Positions 1 to 9,645 of a stretch of DNA of 64,000 nt are shown here, piece after piece; position 1 is the stretch's first letter, and the number at the start of each line of letters is the position of its first letter. The translations under genes and the position numbers were made by a program. Source of the stretch: [Mycobacterium] manitobense. Its GTDB lineage: Bacteria; Actinomycetota; Actinomycetes; Mycobacteriales; Mycobacteriaceae. The stretch covers positions 62,001 to 126,000 of the forward strand of contig NZ_JACKSJ010000024.1 of assembly GCF_025821665.1 (NCBI RefSeq), written 5' to 3'. Below the pieces are notes generated by a model. It did not search any database and was not told where the DNA came from. It saw only the letters and a program-made list of their open reading frames with translations.

Positions 1-109
1 TCAACGGCTGCGCGGTCGCCGGGTGCGCGTTGCCCATCATCATCGTCCCTCCCGTCGCCGCCGCGGCGGCGCGGACGAAGGCGCGCCGTGACAGATGAAT
101 TCTTCGCAC
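1..109 (-). CDS. Tat-exported protein, N-terminal fragment
   Basis: Only the first 36 codons are in the window; the gene runs leftward off the edge, so the mature protein cannot be identified. The GTG start at 109 has a GGAGG ribosome site at 116-120, six bases upstream. The translation begins VRRIHLSRRAFVRAAAAA, which carries a twin-arginine motif (S-R-R-A-F-V) followed by a short Ala-rich hydrophobic stretch and a likely A-T-A cleavage site near residue 33. This indicates export of a folded, possibly cofactor-bearing protein by the Tat system. Nothing further can be said about function. Confidence 0.6.
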   Translation of the reverse strand, partial: MRRIHLSRRAFVRAAAAATGGTMMMGNAHPATAQPL

Positions 110-249
110 AGACACCCTCCGAGTCGTCGTCCCGTGTTCGATTCCGCCTACCCGGATGCTAGTTCGCCATCCGCGAGTGACACTGCCGCAGAATCGAAGT
201 GAGCAAGATCGGTCTGGGTGGGACCGCCGCACGGAACCCGGGACCCATC

Positions 250-1176
250 TCAGCGCAACTGTGGAAGAACCTCAGCGGCAAGCCGTTCCATCTGCTCACG
301 GTCCTCGGCGACGCCGGCGCCCAGCGGGTTGAGCAGAACCATCTGCGCCCCCGCGTCGATCACCTCACGCAGGCCGCGCGCCACGTCGTCCGGCGTGCCC
401 GCAACCGGGACGTCCTCGATGCCCGCCATTCCGCCGTAGATCCGGCGCAGTCCGGTCAGCACGCGTTCCCGTGCCCGCTCCGCGTCGTCGTCGACCGCCA
501 GGTACACCCGCTTGCCGATCGTGAACTGCTCGGCGTCCCTGCGTTGTTCGACGAGTTCGCGGCGCACCACGCGGACGGAGTCGGCGAATGCCGCGGTCGT
601 CGACGAGCCGGCACCCAGGAATGCGTCGCCCAGCCGCACCGCCCGGGCGAGCGCCTTCGGGGCGTTGGCGCCGAACCAGATCGGTGGGTGTGGCCGCTGC
701 ACCGGCTTGGGCTGGATCGGTAGATCGTCGACGTCGCGGAAGCGGCCGTGGAACGTCACCCGCGGCTCGTCGGACCACGCCGCCTTCATGAGCTCGAGGC
801 CCTCGGTGAAGCTGCTGACGAAAGTGGCGCGCTCGACGCCGAACGCCTCGAACCTGCGTCGATTGCCGCCCGCCGCCACTCCGAGATCCAGCCGACCGTG
901 ACTGAGCCGGTCGACGGTCGTCACCGCAGCGGCCAACTGCAGCGGATCGTGCAGTGCCGTGAGCATCACCCCGACCCCGAGCCGCAGTCTGGTGGTGCAG
1001 GCGGCGGAATACGCGAGCAGCTCGAGCGGCGCCAGCACCGGTGTCGGCCCGATCGCCTGCTCCAGCACCCAGCCGCCCTCGAAACCCAGTTCCTCCGCCC
1101 GTGCCAGGAAAGCCTTCACCCCCTCGGCGTCGAAGCCGTCGGGGTCCAGTTGAGGTATCGCGATGGAGAACCGCAC
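250..1176 (-). CDS. LLM-class F420-dependent oxidoreductase
   Basis: A 308-residue luciferase-like monooxygenase-fold protein. Visible family features are the N-terminal strand RFSIAIPQLD, the segment VDRLSHGRLDLGVAAGGN near residues 90-105, the block QRPHPPIWFGANAPKALARA and the C-terminal AGTPDDVARGLREVIDAGAQ. In mycobacteria such proteins usually use coenzyme F420 rather than FMN; substrate cannot be inferred. The GTG at 1176 is chosen because the protein aligns with the family from there, and because a -10 box (TACGGT on the minus strand, 1183-1188) ends six bases upstream, which fits leaderless expression. It diverges from sppA, whose own -10 lies only about 30 bp away. Longer upstream starts would overlap sppA and add a non-homologous Arg/Ser-rich tail. 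Confidence 0.85.
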   Translation of the reverse strand: MRFSIAIPQLDPDGFDAEGVKAFLARAEELGFEGGWVLEQAIGPTPVLAPLELLAYSAACTTRLRLGVGVMLTALHDPLQLAAAVTTVDRLSHGRLDLGVAAGGNRRRFEAFGVERATFVSSFTEGLELMKAAWSDEPRVTFHGRFRDVDDLPIQPKPVQRPHPPIWFGANAPKALARAVRLGDAFLGAGSSTTAAFADSVRVVRRELVEQRRDAEQFTIGKRVYLAVDDDAERARERVLTGLRRIYGGMAGIEDVPVAGTPDDVARGLREVIDAGAQMVLLNPLGAGVAEDREQMERLAAEVLPQLR

Positions 1177-1182
1177 CCGACC

Positions 1183-1188
1183 ACCGTA
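1183..1188 (-). promoter_or_regulatory. Predicted leaderless -10 box of the LLM oxidoreductase
   Basis: The minus strand reads TACGGT followed by six bases and the GTG start at 1176. This matches the mycobacterial leaderless arrangement, in which transcription starts at the start codon. Confidence 0.5.
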
Positions 1189-1219
1189 CGAGGCCGACCA
1201 GGCGGTCCCGGGCAATCGG

Positions 1220-1225
1220 TACCCT
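1220..1225 (+). promoter_or_regulatory. Predicted leaderless -10 box of sppA
   Basis: TACCCT ends six bases before the ATG at 1232, and no purine-rich ribosome site is present between them. Together with the box at 1183-1188 it makes a compact divergent promoter region. Confidence 0.55.
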
Positions 1226-1231
1226 CGCAAT

Positions 1232-3019
1232 ATGGCCGCTTTCCTCCCGGGTATTCCCGGCCCCGACGACCTACGCGGACTCGTCCGTCGTGTCGACACC
1301 GCACGTCACCACGGCGTTCCCGACGGATGCATCCTCGAACTCGATCTGCAGTCGGTGCCGAAGGAGAGCAACGGATTCGATCCGCTCGCCATGCTCGCCG
1401 GCGGCGGGCGTCCACCGGTGCTGCGCCAGGTCGTGGCCGCCATCCACCGCGCCGCCGAGGACGACCGGGTGACCGGGTTGATCGCGCGGGTGCAGTTCCC
1501 GGTCTGGGCCGCGGGCCCGGTGCAGGAGCTGCGCGAGGCGATCTCGGCGTTCAGCGACGTCAAGCCGACACTGGCGTGGGCCGAGGCGTACCCCGCCACG
1601 CTGTCGTACTACCTGGCCTCGGCGTTCCGCGAGGTGTGGATGCAGCCGTCGGGCACCGTCGGGCTGATCGGTTTCGCCACCAACGCGATGTTCCTGCGCG
1701 ACGCGCTGGACAAAGCAGGCATCGAGGCGCAGTTCATCGCACTCGGCGAGTACAAGTCGGCGGCCAACGTGTTCACCGAGGACCGCTACACCGACGCCCA
1801 CCGCGAGGCCGACAGCCGGCTGATCGAGAGCATCAAGTCGCAGGTGTGGGATGCGATCGCCGAGTCGCGCCACATCGACCGTGCGGGCATCGACGCGCTG
1901 GCCGACAAGGCGCCACTGCTGCGCGACGCCGCCGTGTCCGCCGGCCTGGTGGACCGGATCGGATTCCGCGACGAGGCCTACGCCCGGATCGCCGAACTGT
2001 CCGGCGCAGAAGACATCTCGCCCGAGGCCGGCGATCCGGACGGGCCTGACGCCCCACCGCGGCTGTTCCTGTCCCGCTACGCGCGGGCCACCGCGCCCCG
2101 CCCTTCACCGTCGCTCCCCGGCCGCAAGGCGAAGCCGACCATCGCGGTGGTGACGCTGGACGGCCCGATCGTCAGCGGGCGCGGCGGCCCCGGGTTGCTG
2201 CCGCTGGGGAACTCGAGCGCAGGCGGCGACACCATCGCCGCGGCGCTGCGCGAGGCCGCCGCCGACGACTCGGTGTCGGCGATCGTGCTGCGCGTGGACA
2301 GCCCCGGCGGATCGGTGACGGCGTCGGAGACGATCTGGCGTGAGGTGGTCAGGGTGCGCAGCGGCGGCACGCCGGTGGTCGCCTCGATGGGCGCGGTGGC
2401 CGCGTCCGGCGGCTACTACGTCTCGATGGACGCCGACGCGATCGTGGCGAACCCCGGGACCATCACCGGGTCGATCGGCGTCATCACCGGCAAGCTGGTG
2501 GCGCGCGAACTCAAGGACCGCCTCGGTGTCGGCTCGGATTCGGTACGCACCAACGCCAACGCCGATGCATGGTCGCCGAACGCCCCGTTCACCGACGAGC
2601 AGCACGCGCAGGTCGTCGCCGAGGCCGACATGTCCTACACCGACTTCGTCGAACGCGTCGCGGCGGGCCGCAAGCTGTCGGAGGAGGCGGTCGAGGCGGT
2701 GGCCCGCGGCCGGGTGTGGACGGGCGCCGACGCCAAGGAGCGCGGCCTGGTCGACGAACTGGGCGGCCTGCGCACCGCGATCAACCGGGCCAAGGTGCTC
2801 GCCGGTCTGGACGCCGACGCCGACGTGCGCCTGGTGGGCTATCCGGGGTCCTCGCTGATGGACATGCTGCGGCCGAGGCAGTCCTCGCAGCCCGCCGCGG
2901 CCTCACTGCCCGACGCGCTCGGTGCGCTGGTGGGCCGGTCGGTGGTCGGGATGCTCGGTCAGGCCGAACGGTCGTTGACCGGGGTGAACGCGTTGTGGCT
3001 TGGAGACCACCGCTTCTAG
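1232..3019 (+). CDS. sppA: Signal peptide peptidase SppA (protease IV, 67K type)
   Basis: A 595-residue serine protease of the SppA family (S49), which degrades cleaved signal peptides at the membrane. It has the tandem two-domain layout of the long SppA form. The general-base lysine is in [11 protein letters not shown] (about residue 175), and the nucleophile serine is in [20 protein letters not shown] (about residue 395), preceded by the oxyanion loop [12 protein letters not shown]. The start is ATG 1232, preceded by a leaderless -10 box. No clear N-terminal membrane anchor is seen, which is common in actinobacterial members. The stop codon TAG (3017-3019) overlaps the stop of the convergent methyltransferase. 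sppA followed by this methyltransferase family is also the order in M. tuberculosis. Confidence 0.93.
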   Translation: MAAFLPGIPGPDDLRGLVRRVDTARHHGVPDGCILELDLQSVPKESNGFDPLAMLAGGGRPPVLRQVVAAIHRAAEDDRVTGLIARVQFPVWAAGPVQELREAISAFSDVKPTLAWAEAYPATLSYYLASAFREVWMQPSGTVGLIGFATNAMFLRDALDKAGIEAQFIALGEYKSAANVFTEDRYTDAHREADSRLIESIKSQVWDAIAESRHIDRAGIDALADKAPLLRDAAVSAGLVDRIGFRDEAYARIAELSGAEDISPEAGDPDGPDAPPRLFLSRYARATAPRPSPSLPGRKAKPTIAVVTLDGPIVSGRGGPGLLPLGNSSAGGDTIAAALREAAADDSVSAIVLRVDSPGGSVTASETIWREVVRVRSGGTPVVASMGAVAASGGYYVSMDADAIVANPGTITGSIGVITGKLVARELKDRLGVGSDSVRTNANADAWSPNAPFTDEQHAQVVAEADMSYTDFVERVAAGRKLSEEAVEAVARGRVWTGADAKERGLVDELGGLRTAINRAKVLAGLDADADVRLVGYPGSSLMDMLRPRQSSQPAAASLPDALGALVGRSVVGMLGQAERSLTGVNALWLGDHRF

Positions 3020-3924
3020 CGGCGGCCGCTGACGTAGACGATCTCGCCCATGGGATCGTCCTCGCCGAGGTCGGGAACCGCAAGGCCGTAGCGCGCGAAC
3101 AACTCTGACCGCGGCGTGCTGTCCATTCGCCAGCCCTTGGCCGTCAGGTACTCCGCCGCGCTCTGCCGTTCGCCGTGGTAGATGAGCGACGGCATGTCGA
3201 TGTCCAGACCCTGCCTGCGGAACTCCGCGGTGGCCGCGCGTGCCTTCTCCGGGTCGAAATCCCGCATCCCCGGGACGAACTCGGTGGCGACGGCACTGCC
3301 GGGCTCCGACAGCGCGTCGATGTCGTCGAACAACCGGTCCTGCGCCTCGGGCGGCAGGTAGATCAGTAGTCCCTCGGCGCACCACGCGGTCGGCGCACCG
3401 GCGTCGAATCCGGCGGCCCGCAGTGCGGCGGGCCAGTCCTCGCGCAGATCGATCGGCACCGTGCGGCGCTGCGCCGTCGGCGCCGCACCGATGTCCTCCA
3501 GCGTGCGGGTCTTGAACTCGATCACCTCGGGCTGGTCGATCTCGTAGACCACGGTGTCGTCCGGCCACGCCAGCCGGTAGGCCCGCGAGTCCAGTCCGGA
3601 CGCCAGGATCACCGCCTGACGGATCCCACCCGCGGTGGCCGCCTCGAAGTAGTCGTCGAAGAACTTCGTGCGCACCGCCATCTCGTCGATGTTGGCCTGC
3701 ACCCGCGGCGCGGACTCCGGGTCGAGGTCGGACATGTCCAACTCGCCGTCGGCGATCTTGGCGAAGAACTCGATGCCCACCGCCCGCACCAGGGGAGCCG
3801 CGAACGGGTCGTTGATCAGTCCGCGCGGGTCGCGGCTGGCGACGGCCCGGCCTGCGGCCACCATCGTCGCCGTCGCGCCAACGCTGGACGCCAGGTCCCA
3901 GCTGTCGTCATCTGCACGTGCCAC
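3016..3924 (-). CDS. Class I SAM-dependent methyltransferase, copy 1
   Basis: A 302-residue member of the mycobacterial putative SAM-methyltransferase family (TIGR00027/LCMT-like; relatives in M. tuberculosis are Rv0725c, Rv0726c and Rv0731c). The signature N-terminus [21 protein letters not shown], the SAM-binding loop [17 protein letters not shown], the acidic cofactor-binding strand [12 protein letters not shown] and [10 protein letters not shown] are all present. Substrate is unknown for the family; a lipid or polyketide is often proposed. The start is taken as GTG 3924 because it gives the VARADDDSW opening shared with the paralogues, and a -10 box (TAGCGT, minus strand, 3932-3937) ends seven bases upstream; ATG 3930 is the alternative. 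It is the last of four tandem copies and has its own promoter embedded in the stop region of copy 2. Confidence 0.88.
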   Translation of the reverse strand: MARADDDSWDLASSVGATATMVAAGRAVASRDPRGLINDPFAAPLVRAVGIEFFAKIADGELDMSDLDPESAPRVQANIDEMAVRTKFFDDYFEAATAGGIRQAVILASGLDSRAYRLAWPDDTVVYEIDQPEVIEFKTRTLEDIGAAPTAQRRTVPIDLREDWPAALRAAGFDAGAPTAWCAEGLLIYLPPEAQDRLFDDIDALSEPGSAVATEFVPGMRDFDPEKARAATAEFRRQGLDIDMPSLIYHGERQSAAEYLTAKGWRMDSTPRSELFARYGLAVPDLGEDDPMGEIVYVSGRR

Positions 3925-3931
3925 GTGCATC

Positions 3932-3937
3932 ACGCTA
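3932..3937 (-). promoter_or_regulatory. Predicted leaderless -10 box of methyltransferase copy 1
   Basis: TAGCGT on the minus strand, seven bases before GTG 3924. Its TAG is also the stop codon of the frameshifted copy 2 immediately upstream. Confidence 0.45.
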
Positions 3938-4835
3938 CGTCGTGAGGGTGGCCGACAGATAGCCCGAGTCGCCGAACACCCTGAGCAGGTCGTCTTCGGG
4001 GAACGCGAACCCGTTGGCGGCGTAGGCCTCTGTGCTCGACACCGTGCTGACCTGCCAGCCGTGATCGGCGAGGTACACACCGGCGGGGATGCGCTCCCCG
4101 GTGTAGAACAGCGCGGCGAGGTCGATGTCGGAGCCGACCCGCTTCGCGCGCTCGGTGAGCTCCGCGGCCCAGTTCTCGGGCAGTGCGGTGGTGTCCATGT
4201 GCTCGGTCGCCAGCCGGCTGCCCGGTGCGCTGAGTGCGGTCATGTGGTCGAACAACCGGTCCTGCGCGTCGGGCGGCAGGTACACCAGCAGTCCCTCGGC
4301 GATCCAGGCCGTCGGCGCCTGCGGGTCGAAACCGCTGTCGCGCAACGCCTGTGACCAGTCATCCCGGAGGTCGACGGCGACGGTGCGGCGGTCGGCGGCC
4401 GGTGCGGCACCGGCGTCGGCGAGTACGCGGGTCTTGAACTCGATCACCTGCGACTGGTCGATCTCGAACACCACGGTGCCCGACGGCCACTCCAGCCGGT
4501 AGGCGCGGGTGTCCAGACCGGACGCCAGGATCACCGCCTGCCGCACGCCGGCAGCGCATGCGTCGGTGAAGAAGTCGTCGAAAAACCGTGTGCACCGCGA
4601 TCTGCTCACTCATCCGCCTGCGGTCGAGGATCGGGTCACCGGGCACGTGCACTTGCCCCTCGGCCACCTTGACGAACGCCTCGAGTCCAACGGCCTTGAC
4701 CAGCGCGTCGGCGTAGGGGTCGTCGATCAGGGCGTCGGGGCCCTTCGACGCCAGGGCGCGTGACGCGGCCACCGACGTGGCGGTGGCGCCGACACTGGAC
4801 GCGAGGTCCCAGGTGTCGCCGTCGGTTCGGGTCAT
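3935..4835 (-). pseudogene. SAM-dependent methyltransferase copy 2, frameshifted
   Basis: Same family as its neighbours, but the reading frame breaks once. The N-terminal part (ATG 4835, [20 protein letters not shown] to MSEQIAVHT) is in one frame. The rest, from [20 protein letters not shown] to the TAG at 3935-3937, is in another. Comparison with the paralogues, where this spot encodes [11 protein letters not shown], places the change at about 4585-4592: a CG dinucleotide is missing from an expected ACGCGG, leaving ACGG before a run of T. Apart from this the gene is intact, with [17 protein letters not shown] and [10 protein letters not shown] conserved, so the lesion is either recent or a sequencing error. 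The start has a GAGGAGA ribosome site and ATG overlaps the stop of copy 3 (ATGA), so it was part of a co-transcribed array. Confidence 0.8.
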
Positions 4836-5755
4836 GCTGTCTCCTCTTCTCGGATTGCGGTGACGGCCAGCGACTCCCGCAGTGATGCCAGCTCGTCGTT
4901 GTCGGGGAACTGACGGCCGTACCCGGCGAACACCTCGGGCCGCGAGCGCGAGGCGACGTCCCAGCCGCGCTCGCGCAGATAGTCGACGACCGGTGTCCGC
5001 TCACCGGGATAGAACAGCTGGGACAGGTTCACGTCGAACCCGTGGTCGCGCCACTGGCGGCCCAACCGGTCGGCCTTCTCGCCGATCCCGGCTCCTGCGT
5101 CGGCGTGGTCCTCGGTGGCCAGCCGGCTGCCGGTCGCGCTGAGGGCGGTGATGTCATCGAACAGCCGGTCCTGGGCGTCGGGTGGCAGGTAGCGCAACAG
5201 CCCCTCTGCGCTCCAGGCCGCCGGCGCGCCGTCGTCGAACCCCGCGGCGCGCAACGCCGCGGGCCAGTCTTCCCGGAGGTCGACGGCGACGGGGCGGTGG
5301 CGGGCGGCCGGTTCTGCACCGATGCCCGCCAATGTCTGCGTCTTGAAGGCGATCACCTCCGGCTGGTCGATCTCGTAGACGACGGTGCCGTCGGGCCAGG
5401 ACAACCGGTAGGCGCGCGCATCAAGCCCGGAGGCCAGGATCACCGCCTGACGGACCCCCGCCGCGGCCGCCTCGACGAAGAAGTCGTCGAAGAACTTGGT
5501 CCGCACCGCCATGATCTCGGTCAGCACCTGCGATGCGGCCCGAGCCTCGGCGGTGTCGTCGGGCAGGTCCAGGTCGCCGTCGACCAGCCGGGTGAAGAAT
5601 TCGACGCCGACCGCGCGCACCAGCGGCGCCGCGAACGGGTCGTCGATCAGCGCGCCGGGTTCGCGGCTGGCGAGTGCGCGTGCCGCGGCCACCATGGTCG
5701 CCGTCGCGCCGACACTGGACGCCAGATCCCAACTGTCGGAGTCGGTTCGTGCCAT
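4832..5755 (-). CDS. Class I SAM-dependent methyltransferase, copy 3
   Basis: A 307-residue intact member of the same family. It has [20 protein letters not shown], the SAM loop [32 protein letters not shown] and [20 protein letters not shown]. The C-terminus is slightly longer and more charged (IREEETA) than in the other copies. Only eight bases separate its start from copy 4 upstream, and its stop overlaps the start of copy 2, so copies 4, 3 and 2 probably form one transcript. Substrate unknown. Confidence 0.88.
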   Translation of the reverse strand: MARTDSDSWDLASSVGATATMVAAARALASREPGALIDDPFAAPLVRAVGVEFFTRLVDGDLDLPDDTAEARAASQVLTEIMAVRTKFFDDFFVEAAAAGVRQAVILASGLDARAYRLSWPDGTVVYEIDQPEVIAFKTQTLAGIGAEPAARHRPVAVDLREDWPAALRAAGFDDGAPAAWSAEGLLRYLPPDAQDRLFDDITALSATGSRLATEDHADAGAGIGEKADRLGRQWRDHGFDVNLSQLFYPGERTPVVDYLRERGWDVASRSRPEVFAGYGRQFPDNDELASLRESLAVTAIREEETA

Positions 5756-5763
5756 CGGAGGCC

Positions 5764-6690
5764 CTACCTGACGGCGGAGACGTAACGGATGTCGGCGAAG
5801 TTGGCGCTGTCGCCCTCGGCCGGTGGCAGGCCGACCCGCACGAGAAGGTCGGTGGCGGTGATGCTGTCGGCGCTCCAGCCACTGCCCTCGAGATAGGCCG
5901 CCACCTCGGCGCGTTCGCCGGTGTAGACCAACTCGGAGAAGTCGAGATCGAAGCCGTGCCTGCTCCACTGGTCGGAGACGGCCTTCATCTTCGACCGCAG
6001 CTCGTCCTCGTCGATGTCCTCCTGGTGGACGACACCCTCGGCGGCGATGCGGCTGCCCGCGGGGCTCAACTCGGTGATCTGGTCGAGCAGCCGGTCCTGC
6101 GCCTCGGGCGGCAGGTAGCCGAACAGTCCTTCGGCGATCCAGGCCGTCGGTGCGGTGCGGTCGAAGCCCGCGGCGGTCAGGGCGCCGACCCAGTCGTCGC
6201 GCAGGTCCACCGGCACGGTGCGCCGGTCGGCGCTCGGGGCGGCCCCGAGGTCGGCCATCGTGCGGGTCTTGAACTCGACGACCTCCGGCTGGTCGATCTC
6301 GAACACCACGGTGCCCGCCGGCCACGGCAGACGGTAGGCGCGGGCGTCCAGACCCGCCGCCAGGATCACGGCCTGGCGGACGCCGGCGCGGGCGGCGTCG
6401 AGGAAGAAGTCGTCGAAGAACCGCGTACGCGCGGCCATCCCGTCGGCGAACCGGTCCATGTTGCCGACGCCGCCGGTGGCCTCGGGGTCGAGTTCGCTGG
6501 GCTGCAGCTCACCACTGGCGAGCTTTGTGAAGAACTCGACGCCGACCGCACGCACCAGGGGCTCGGCGAACGGATCGTCGATGACCGGATCGTCGGCCCT
6601 GGTCGCGACGGCGCGGGCGGCGGCCACCATGGTTGCCGTGGCCCCCACGCTCGAAGCCAGGTCCCAGGTGTCGTTGTCGGTGCGCGCCAT
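5764..6690 (-). CDS. Class I SAM-dependent methyltransferase, copy 4
   Basis: A 308-residue family member and the promoter-proximal gene of the array. It opens [20 protein letters not shown] and carries [32 protein letters not shown] and [20 protein letters not shown]. The ATG at 6690 has a GAGGGAGA ribosome site directly upstream. It diverges from the esterase operon; the shared 157-bp region holds several inverted repeats. It differs most from copy 1 in the insert around residues 60-85 and in the substrate-lid region, so the copies may not share a substrate. Confidence 0.88.
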   Translation of the reverse strand: MARTDNDTWDLASSVGATATMVAAARAVATRADDPVIDDPFAEPLVRAVGVEFFTKLASGELQPSELDPEATGGVGNMDRFADGMAARTRFFDDFFLDAARAGVRQAVILAAGLDARAYRLPWPAGTVVFEIDQPEVVEFKTRTMADLGAAPSADRRTVPVDLRDDWVGALTAAGFDRTAPTAWIAEGLFGYLPPEAQDRLLDQITELSPAGSRIAAEGVVHQEDIDEDELRSKMKAVSDQWSRHGFDLDFSELVYTGERAEVAAYLEGSGWSADSITATDLLVRVGLPPAEGDSANFADIRYVSAVR

Positions 6691-6782
6691 GTCTCCCTCT
6701 CTGCACGTCGGACGGTTACTTAGCTGATGTAATCGACAATACCCGCCGAACCTGAACGACTCCTGAAAGTCAGCCCAACGTC

Positions 6783-6801
6783 GACAACGCGGAATGTTGT
6801 C
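6783..6801. promoter_or_regulatory. Inverted repeat GACAAC-N7-GTTGTC (candidate operator)
   Basis: Perfect six-base arms separated by seven bases, in the divergent region between methyltransferase copy 4 and the esterase operon. The symmetry and position suggest a binding site for a dimeric regulator. The linked MerR-type gene at 11140 is one candidate; no direct evidence. Confidence 0.45.
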
Positions 6802-6806
6802 ATTGA

Positions 6807-6822
6807 CCAATGTCACCATTGG
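6807..6822. promoter_or_regulatory. Inverted repeat CCAATG-TCAC-CATTGG (candidate operator)
   Basis: A second perfect palindrome, six-base arms and a four-base centre, starting five bases after the first repeat and ending about 26 bases before the esterase ATG. Its location suggests control of the esterase operon. Confidence 0.45.
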
Positions 6823-6847
6823 GTGTTGACTCAGTCGGGTGACAACG

Positions 6848-7873
6848 ATGTCCGCCACCACAGTGGCCGCCGACTCCAGCATTCGTCGGCGCGGGTCCCG
6901 CCGGTCACGCGCGGCGGCCGCGGTGAGCACGGTGACCCTGCGTCAGATCAGCGCGGTCCTGCCGCCCGAGCGGGCGTGGGGACTGCGGATGTCCCGGTGG
7001 ATCATCGCCGGCGTCATGGATGCGTTCGGGCCCTCCCTTGCAGGCGCCGTCGTCGAACCGGTGGACACCGTCACGGCCGACGGCAGACGGGTCCGCGGCG
7101 AATGGGTCCGGGCGCGTGGGGTGGCACGCGGGGACGCGGCGGTGTACTTCCTGCACGGAAGCGGATACGCGCTGTGCTCGCCGCGCACGCACCGCAGGCT
7201 CACCGCATGGTTGTCGGCGCTGACCGGGTTGCCGGTCTTCTGCGACGACTACCGGCTCGCACCCCGGCACCGCTTCCCCTCAGCCGCCGACGACGTGCGT
7301 GCGGGCTGGGACTGGCTGCTCGACGAGCAGCGGTTCGACCCAGGGCGGCTGGTGGTGGCCGGTGACTCGGCGGGCGGGCACCTCGCACTCGACCTGCTGC
7401 TCACCCCTGAGGTCGCGCAGCGGCACCCGGCGGCAATGGTGCTGTTCTCCCCGCTGTTCGACCTGACCTTCGGCCTGGCCAGCGAGCGGGAGCGGCTGCG
7501 CCCCGACCCCGCGATCCGCGCGGCCGACGCGGCCCGCCTCGTCCGGTTGTACTGCCCGGACACCGATCCCACTGATCGCAGGCTGGCCATCGGGGTGGCC
7601 GCCGGCCCCGCACTGCCACGGACGCTGATCCAGGCCGGCGGCGCCGAGATGCTGGCCGCCGACGCCCATCGGCTGGCCGACGAGATCCGGGCCGCCGGCG
7701 GTGATTGCGAGCTGCAGGTCTGGCCTGATCAGGTGCACGTCTTCCAGGCTCTGCCACGGCTGTCGCCGGAGGCGGTGCACGCCATGCGGTACGCGGCCGG
7801 GTTCATCGGCTCGGCGTTGCGCAGCAGGCAGATCGACACGGACACAGACGCGGACACGGAGAAGGTGGGATGA
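6848..7873 (+). CDS. Alpha/beta hydrolase, hormone-sensitive-lipase family
   Basis: A 341-residue esterase/lipase of the HSL (Lip) family. The oxyanion motif is HGSG (about residue 102, in [12 protein letters not shown]; the usual form is HGGG), the nucleophile elbow is GDSAGG (about residue 178), and the acid and histidine are likely in the C-terminal segment ending [18 protein letters not shown]. The N-terminal 60 residues are basic and could bind a membrane. ATG 6848 is used; GTG 6839 in frame is an alternative and neither has a strong ribosome site. Its stop overlaps the SDR start (ATGA), so it heads a coupled operon with an SDR, a diiron protein and a flavin monooxygenase. Esterase plus Baeyer-Villiger monooxygenase suggests oxidation of a ketone and hydrolysis of the ester formed. 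Confidence 0.85.
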   Translation: MSATTVAADSSIRRRGSRRSRAAAAVSTVTLRQISAVLPPERAWGLRMSRWIIAGVMDAFGPSLAGAVVEPVDTVTADGRRVRGEWVRARGVARGDAAVYFLHGSGYALCSPRTHRRLTAWLSALTGLPVFCDDYRLAPRHRFPSAADDVRAGWDWLLDEQRFDPGRLVVAGDSAGGHLALDLLLTPEVAQRHPAAMVLFSPLFDLTFGLASERERLRPDPAIRAADAARLVRLYCPDTDPTDRRLAIGVAAGPALPRTLIQAGGAEMLAADAHRLADEIRAAGGDCELQVWPDQVHVFQALPRLSPEAVHAMRYAAGFIGSALRSRQIDTDTDADTEKVG

Positions 7874-8727
7874 CGATGTTCGGATTCGGCGACAGGCGCA
7901 GCCGGGACTCGCGGGCGGTGATCACCGGCGCGGGCAGCGGCATCGGCGCCGCGTTCGCCGTCGAGCTGGCCGACCGCGGTGGACGGGTGGTGTGCTCCGA
8001 CATCGACGAGATCGCCGCGCAGCGCACCGTCGACGCGATCACCGACCAGGGCGGTGACGCCATCGCCGTGCGCTGTGACGTGTCGGCGATCGACGAAGTC
8101 GAACAGCTTGCCGCGCAGGCACAGTCATGGTTCGGCGCGCCACCCACGCTGGTGGTGAACAACGCCGGTGTCGGGGCGGGCGGGGCGCCGATCGGCGAGG
8201 TGTCACTCGAGGACTGGTCGTGGACGCTCGGCATCAACCTGTGGGGGCCGATCCACGGCTCTCATGTCTTCGCGCCGGTGCTGCGCGAGGCCGGCTACGG
8301 CGGCATCATCAACGTCGCATCCGCCGCCGCGTTCGGCGCCGCGCCGGGGATGGCGGCCTACAACGTCAGCAAGGCAGGGGTGCTGTCGCTGTCGGAGACG
8401 CTGGCCGCCGAGTTGTCCGGCACCGGTGTCGAAGTCACCGTGCTGTGCCCGACGTTCGTCAAGACCAACATCGTCGCCGCGGGACGGATCTCCGACGAGT
8501 CGACACGACTCGCCGAGACCCTGATGCGGTGGACCGGGATGTCCGCGACCCGGGTGGCCCGGCAGTGCCTCGACACCCACGACCGCGGCGGTCTGTACTG
8601 CATGCCCCAGCTCGATGCCCGGATGGGCTGGGCGGTCAAACGACTCACACCGGGCGTCTACACCCGCGCGGTCGGCCTGGTGTCGCGCATCAACCTCCCT
8701 ACGCAGAGCAAGGAGATCATCCGATGA
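7870..8727 (+). CDS. Short-chain dehydrogenase/reductase
   Basis: A 285-residue classical SDR. The cofactor loop is TGAGSGIGAAFAVELADRGG (TGxxxGIG, near residue 18), with NNAG further on, the catalytic serine in NVASAAAFG, and the YxxxK pair in AAYNVSKAGVLSLSE (about residue 163). The residue after the second strand (CSDID) is acidic, favouring NAD(H). ATG 7870 overlaps the esterase stop, and the gene's stop overlaps the next start, so the operon is translationally coupled. In context it probably interconverts the alcohol and ketone forms of the substrate oxidised by the monooxygenase. Confidence 0.88.
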   Translation: MTMFGFGDRRSRDSRAVITGAGSGIGAAFAVELADRGGRVVCSDIDEIAAQRTVDAITDQGGDAIAVRCDVSAIDEVEQLAAQAQSWFGAPPTLVVNNAGVGAGGAPIGEVSLEDWSWTLGINLWGPIHGSHVFAPVLREAGYGGIINVASAAAFGAAPGMAAYNVSKAGVLSLSETLAAELSGTGVEVTVLCPTFVKTNIVAAGRISDESTRLAETLMRWTGMSATRVARQCLDTHDRGGLYCMPQLDARMGWAVKRLTPGVYTRAVGLVSRINLPTQSKEIIR

Positions 8728-9644
8728 GCATGGACATGGACGCGATGCTGGCCAAGATCAAGGACCGGCAGTGGGCGCTGGCCGACATCGACTGGGAGGC
8801 ACCCGGCGCCGAGACCATCAGCGACGAATTCCGGCCGAAGCTCAAGGCGTTCATGGCCGACCTGTGCTGGATCGAGAACGTCGGCGCCCGCGGCTTCGCC
8901 GCACTGGCCAAGAAGGCGCCCACCCCCACGCTCGCCGAGATCTACCGGTACTTCCATGCCGAGGAGCAGCGGCACGCCAACGCCGAACTCGCGCTGATGA
9001 AGCGGTGGGGAATGCTCGAGGACGGCGAGATGCCCGAGCCGAACGTAAACATCAGGCTCGTCATCGAGTGGCTCGACAAGTATTCCGACGACATGTCGCT
9101 GTCGGTGCTGGGCACCGTCATCCCGATGCTCGAGGTGGCCCTCGACGGCGCACTGCTCAAGTTCCTGCTCGACGAGGTCGAGGACCCGGTGTGTCACAAG
9201 GTCTTCGAGAAGATCAACAACGACGAGTCCCGGCACATCGCGGTGGACTTCGAAGTGCTCAACATGATCGGCCACGCCAAGGCACGCAAGCTGGCCGTCG
9301 ACTTCGTCGGCAGCTTCGCCACCCCCGGACTGGTCATCGGCATGATCATGTACGTCCCGCTGCTCAACCGCATGCGCAACAACATCGTCGACATGGGGCT
9401 GGAACCGGAGCGGCTGTACAAAGCGATGAATCGCTTCAAGGAACTCGGTGGCCGTGCCGAGTTCACCTGGCGGGTTCCGACCTACCAGATCCTGAAACTG
9501 CACGGCCGGATGGTGGTCAATCCGCGCCACCCGTACCACTGGCTGGCCAACCCGATGGTGCGGGCGTCCGACCTGTACCCGCGCAAGCTGCTGCGTCCGA
9601 TCCCCAGCTGGTTCAAGGAACTGACCTACGAGCCGGCGGCCTGA
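8724..9644 (+). CDS. Ferritin-like diiron protein
   Basis: A 306-residue mostly helical protein with two ExxH elements of the ferritin-like diiron fold: AEEQRHANAEL near residue 80 and NDESRHIAVDF near residue 170, with further Glu residues (CWIENVGARG; PMLEVALDGALLK) able to complete the site. No transmembrane segments dominate, though a hydrophobic stretch (LVIGMIMYVPLL) follows the second motif. Relatives are commonly named metal-dependent hydrolases or diiron oxygenases in mycobacterial monooxygenase clusters. The ATG overlaps the SDR stop, and the monooxygenase starts one base after this gene ends. A role in oxygen activation, such as hydroxylation or desaturation, is inferred. Confidence 0.75.
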   Translation: MSMDMDAMLAKIKDRQWALADIDWEAPGAETISDEFRPKLKAFMADLCWIENVGARGFAALAKKAPTPTLAEIYRYFHAEEQRHANAELALMKRWGMLEDGEMPEPNVNIRLVIEWLDKYSDDMSLSVLGTVIPMLEVALDGALLKFLLDEVEDPVCHKVFEKINNDESRHIAVDFEVLNMIGHAKARKLAVDFVGSFATPGLVIGMIMYVPLLNRMRNNIVDMGLEPERLYKAMNRFKELGGRAEFTWRVPTYQILKLHGRMVVNPRHPYHWLANPMVRASDLYPRKLLRPIPSWFKELTYEPAA

Positions 9645-9645
9645 C

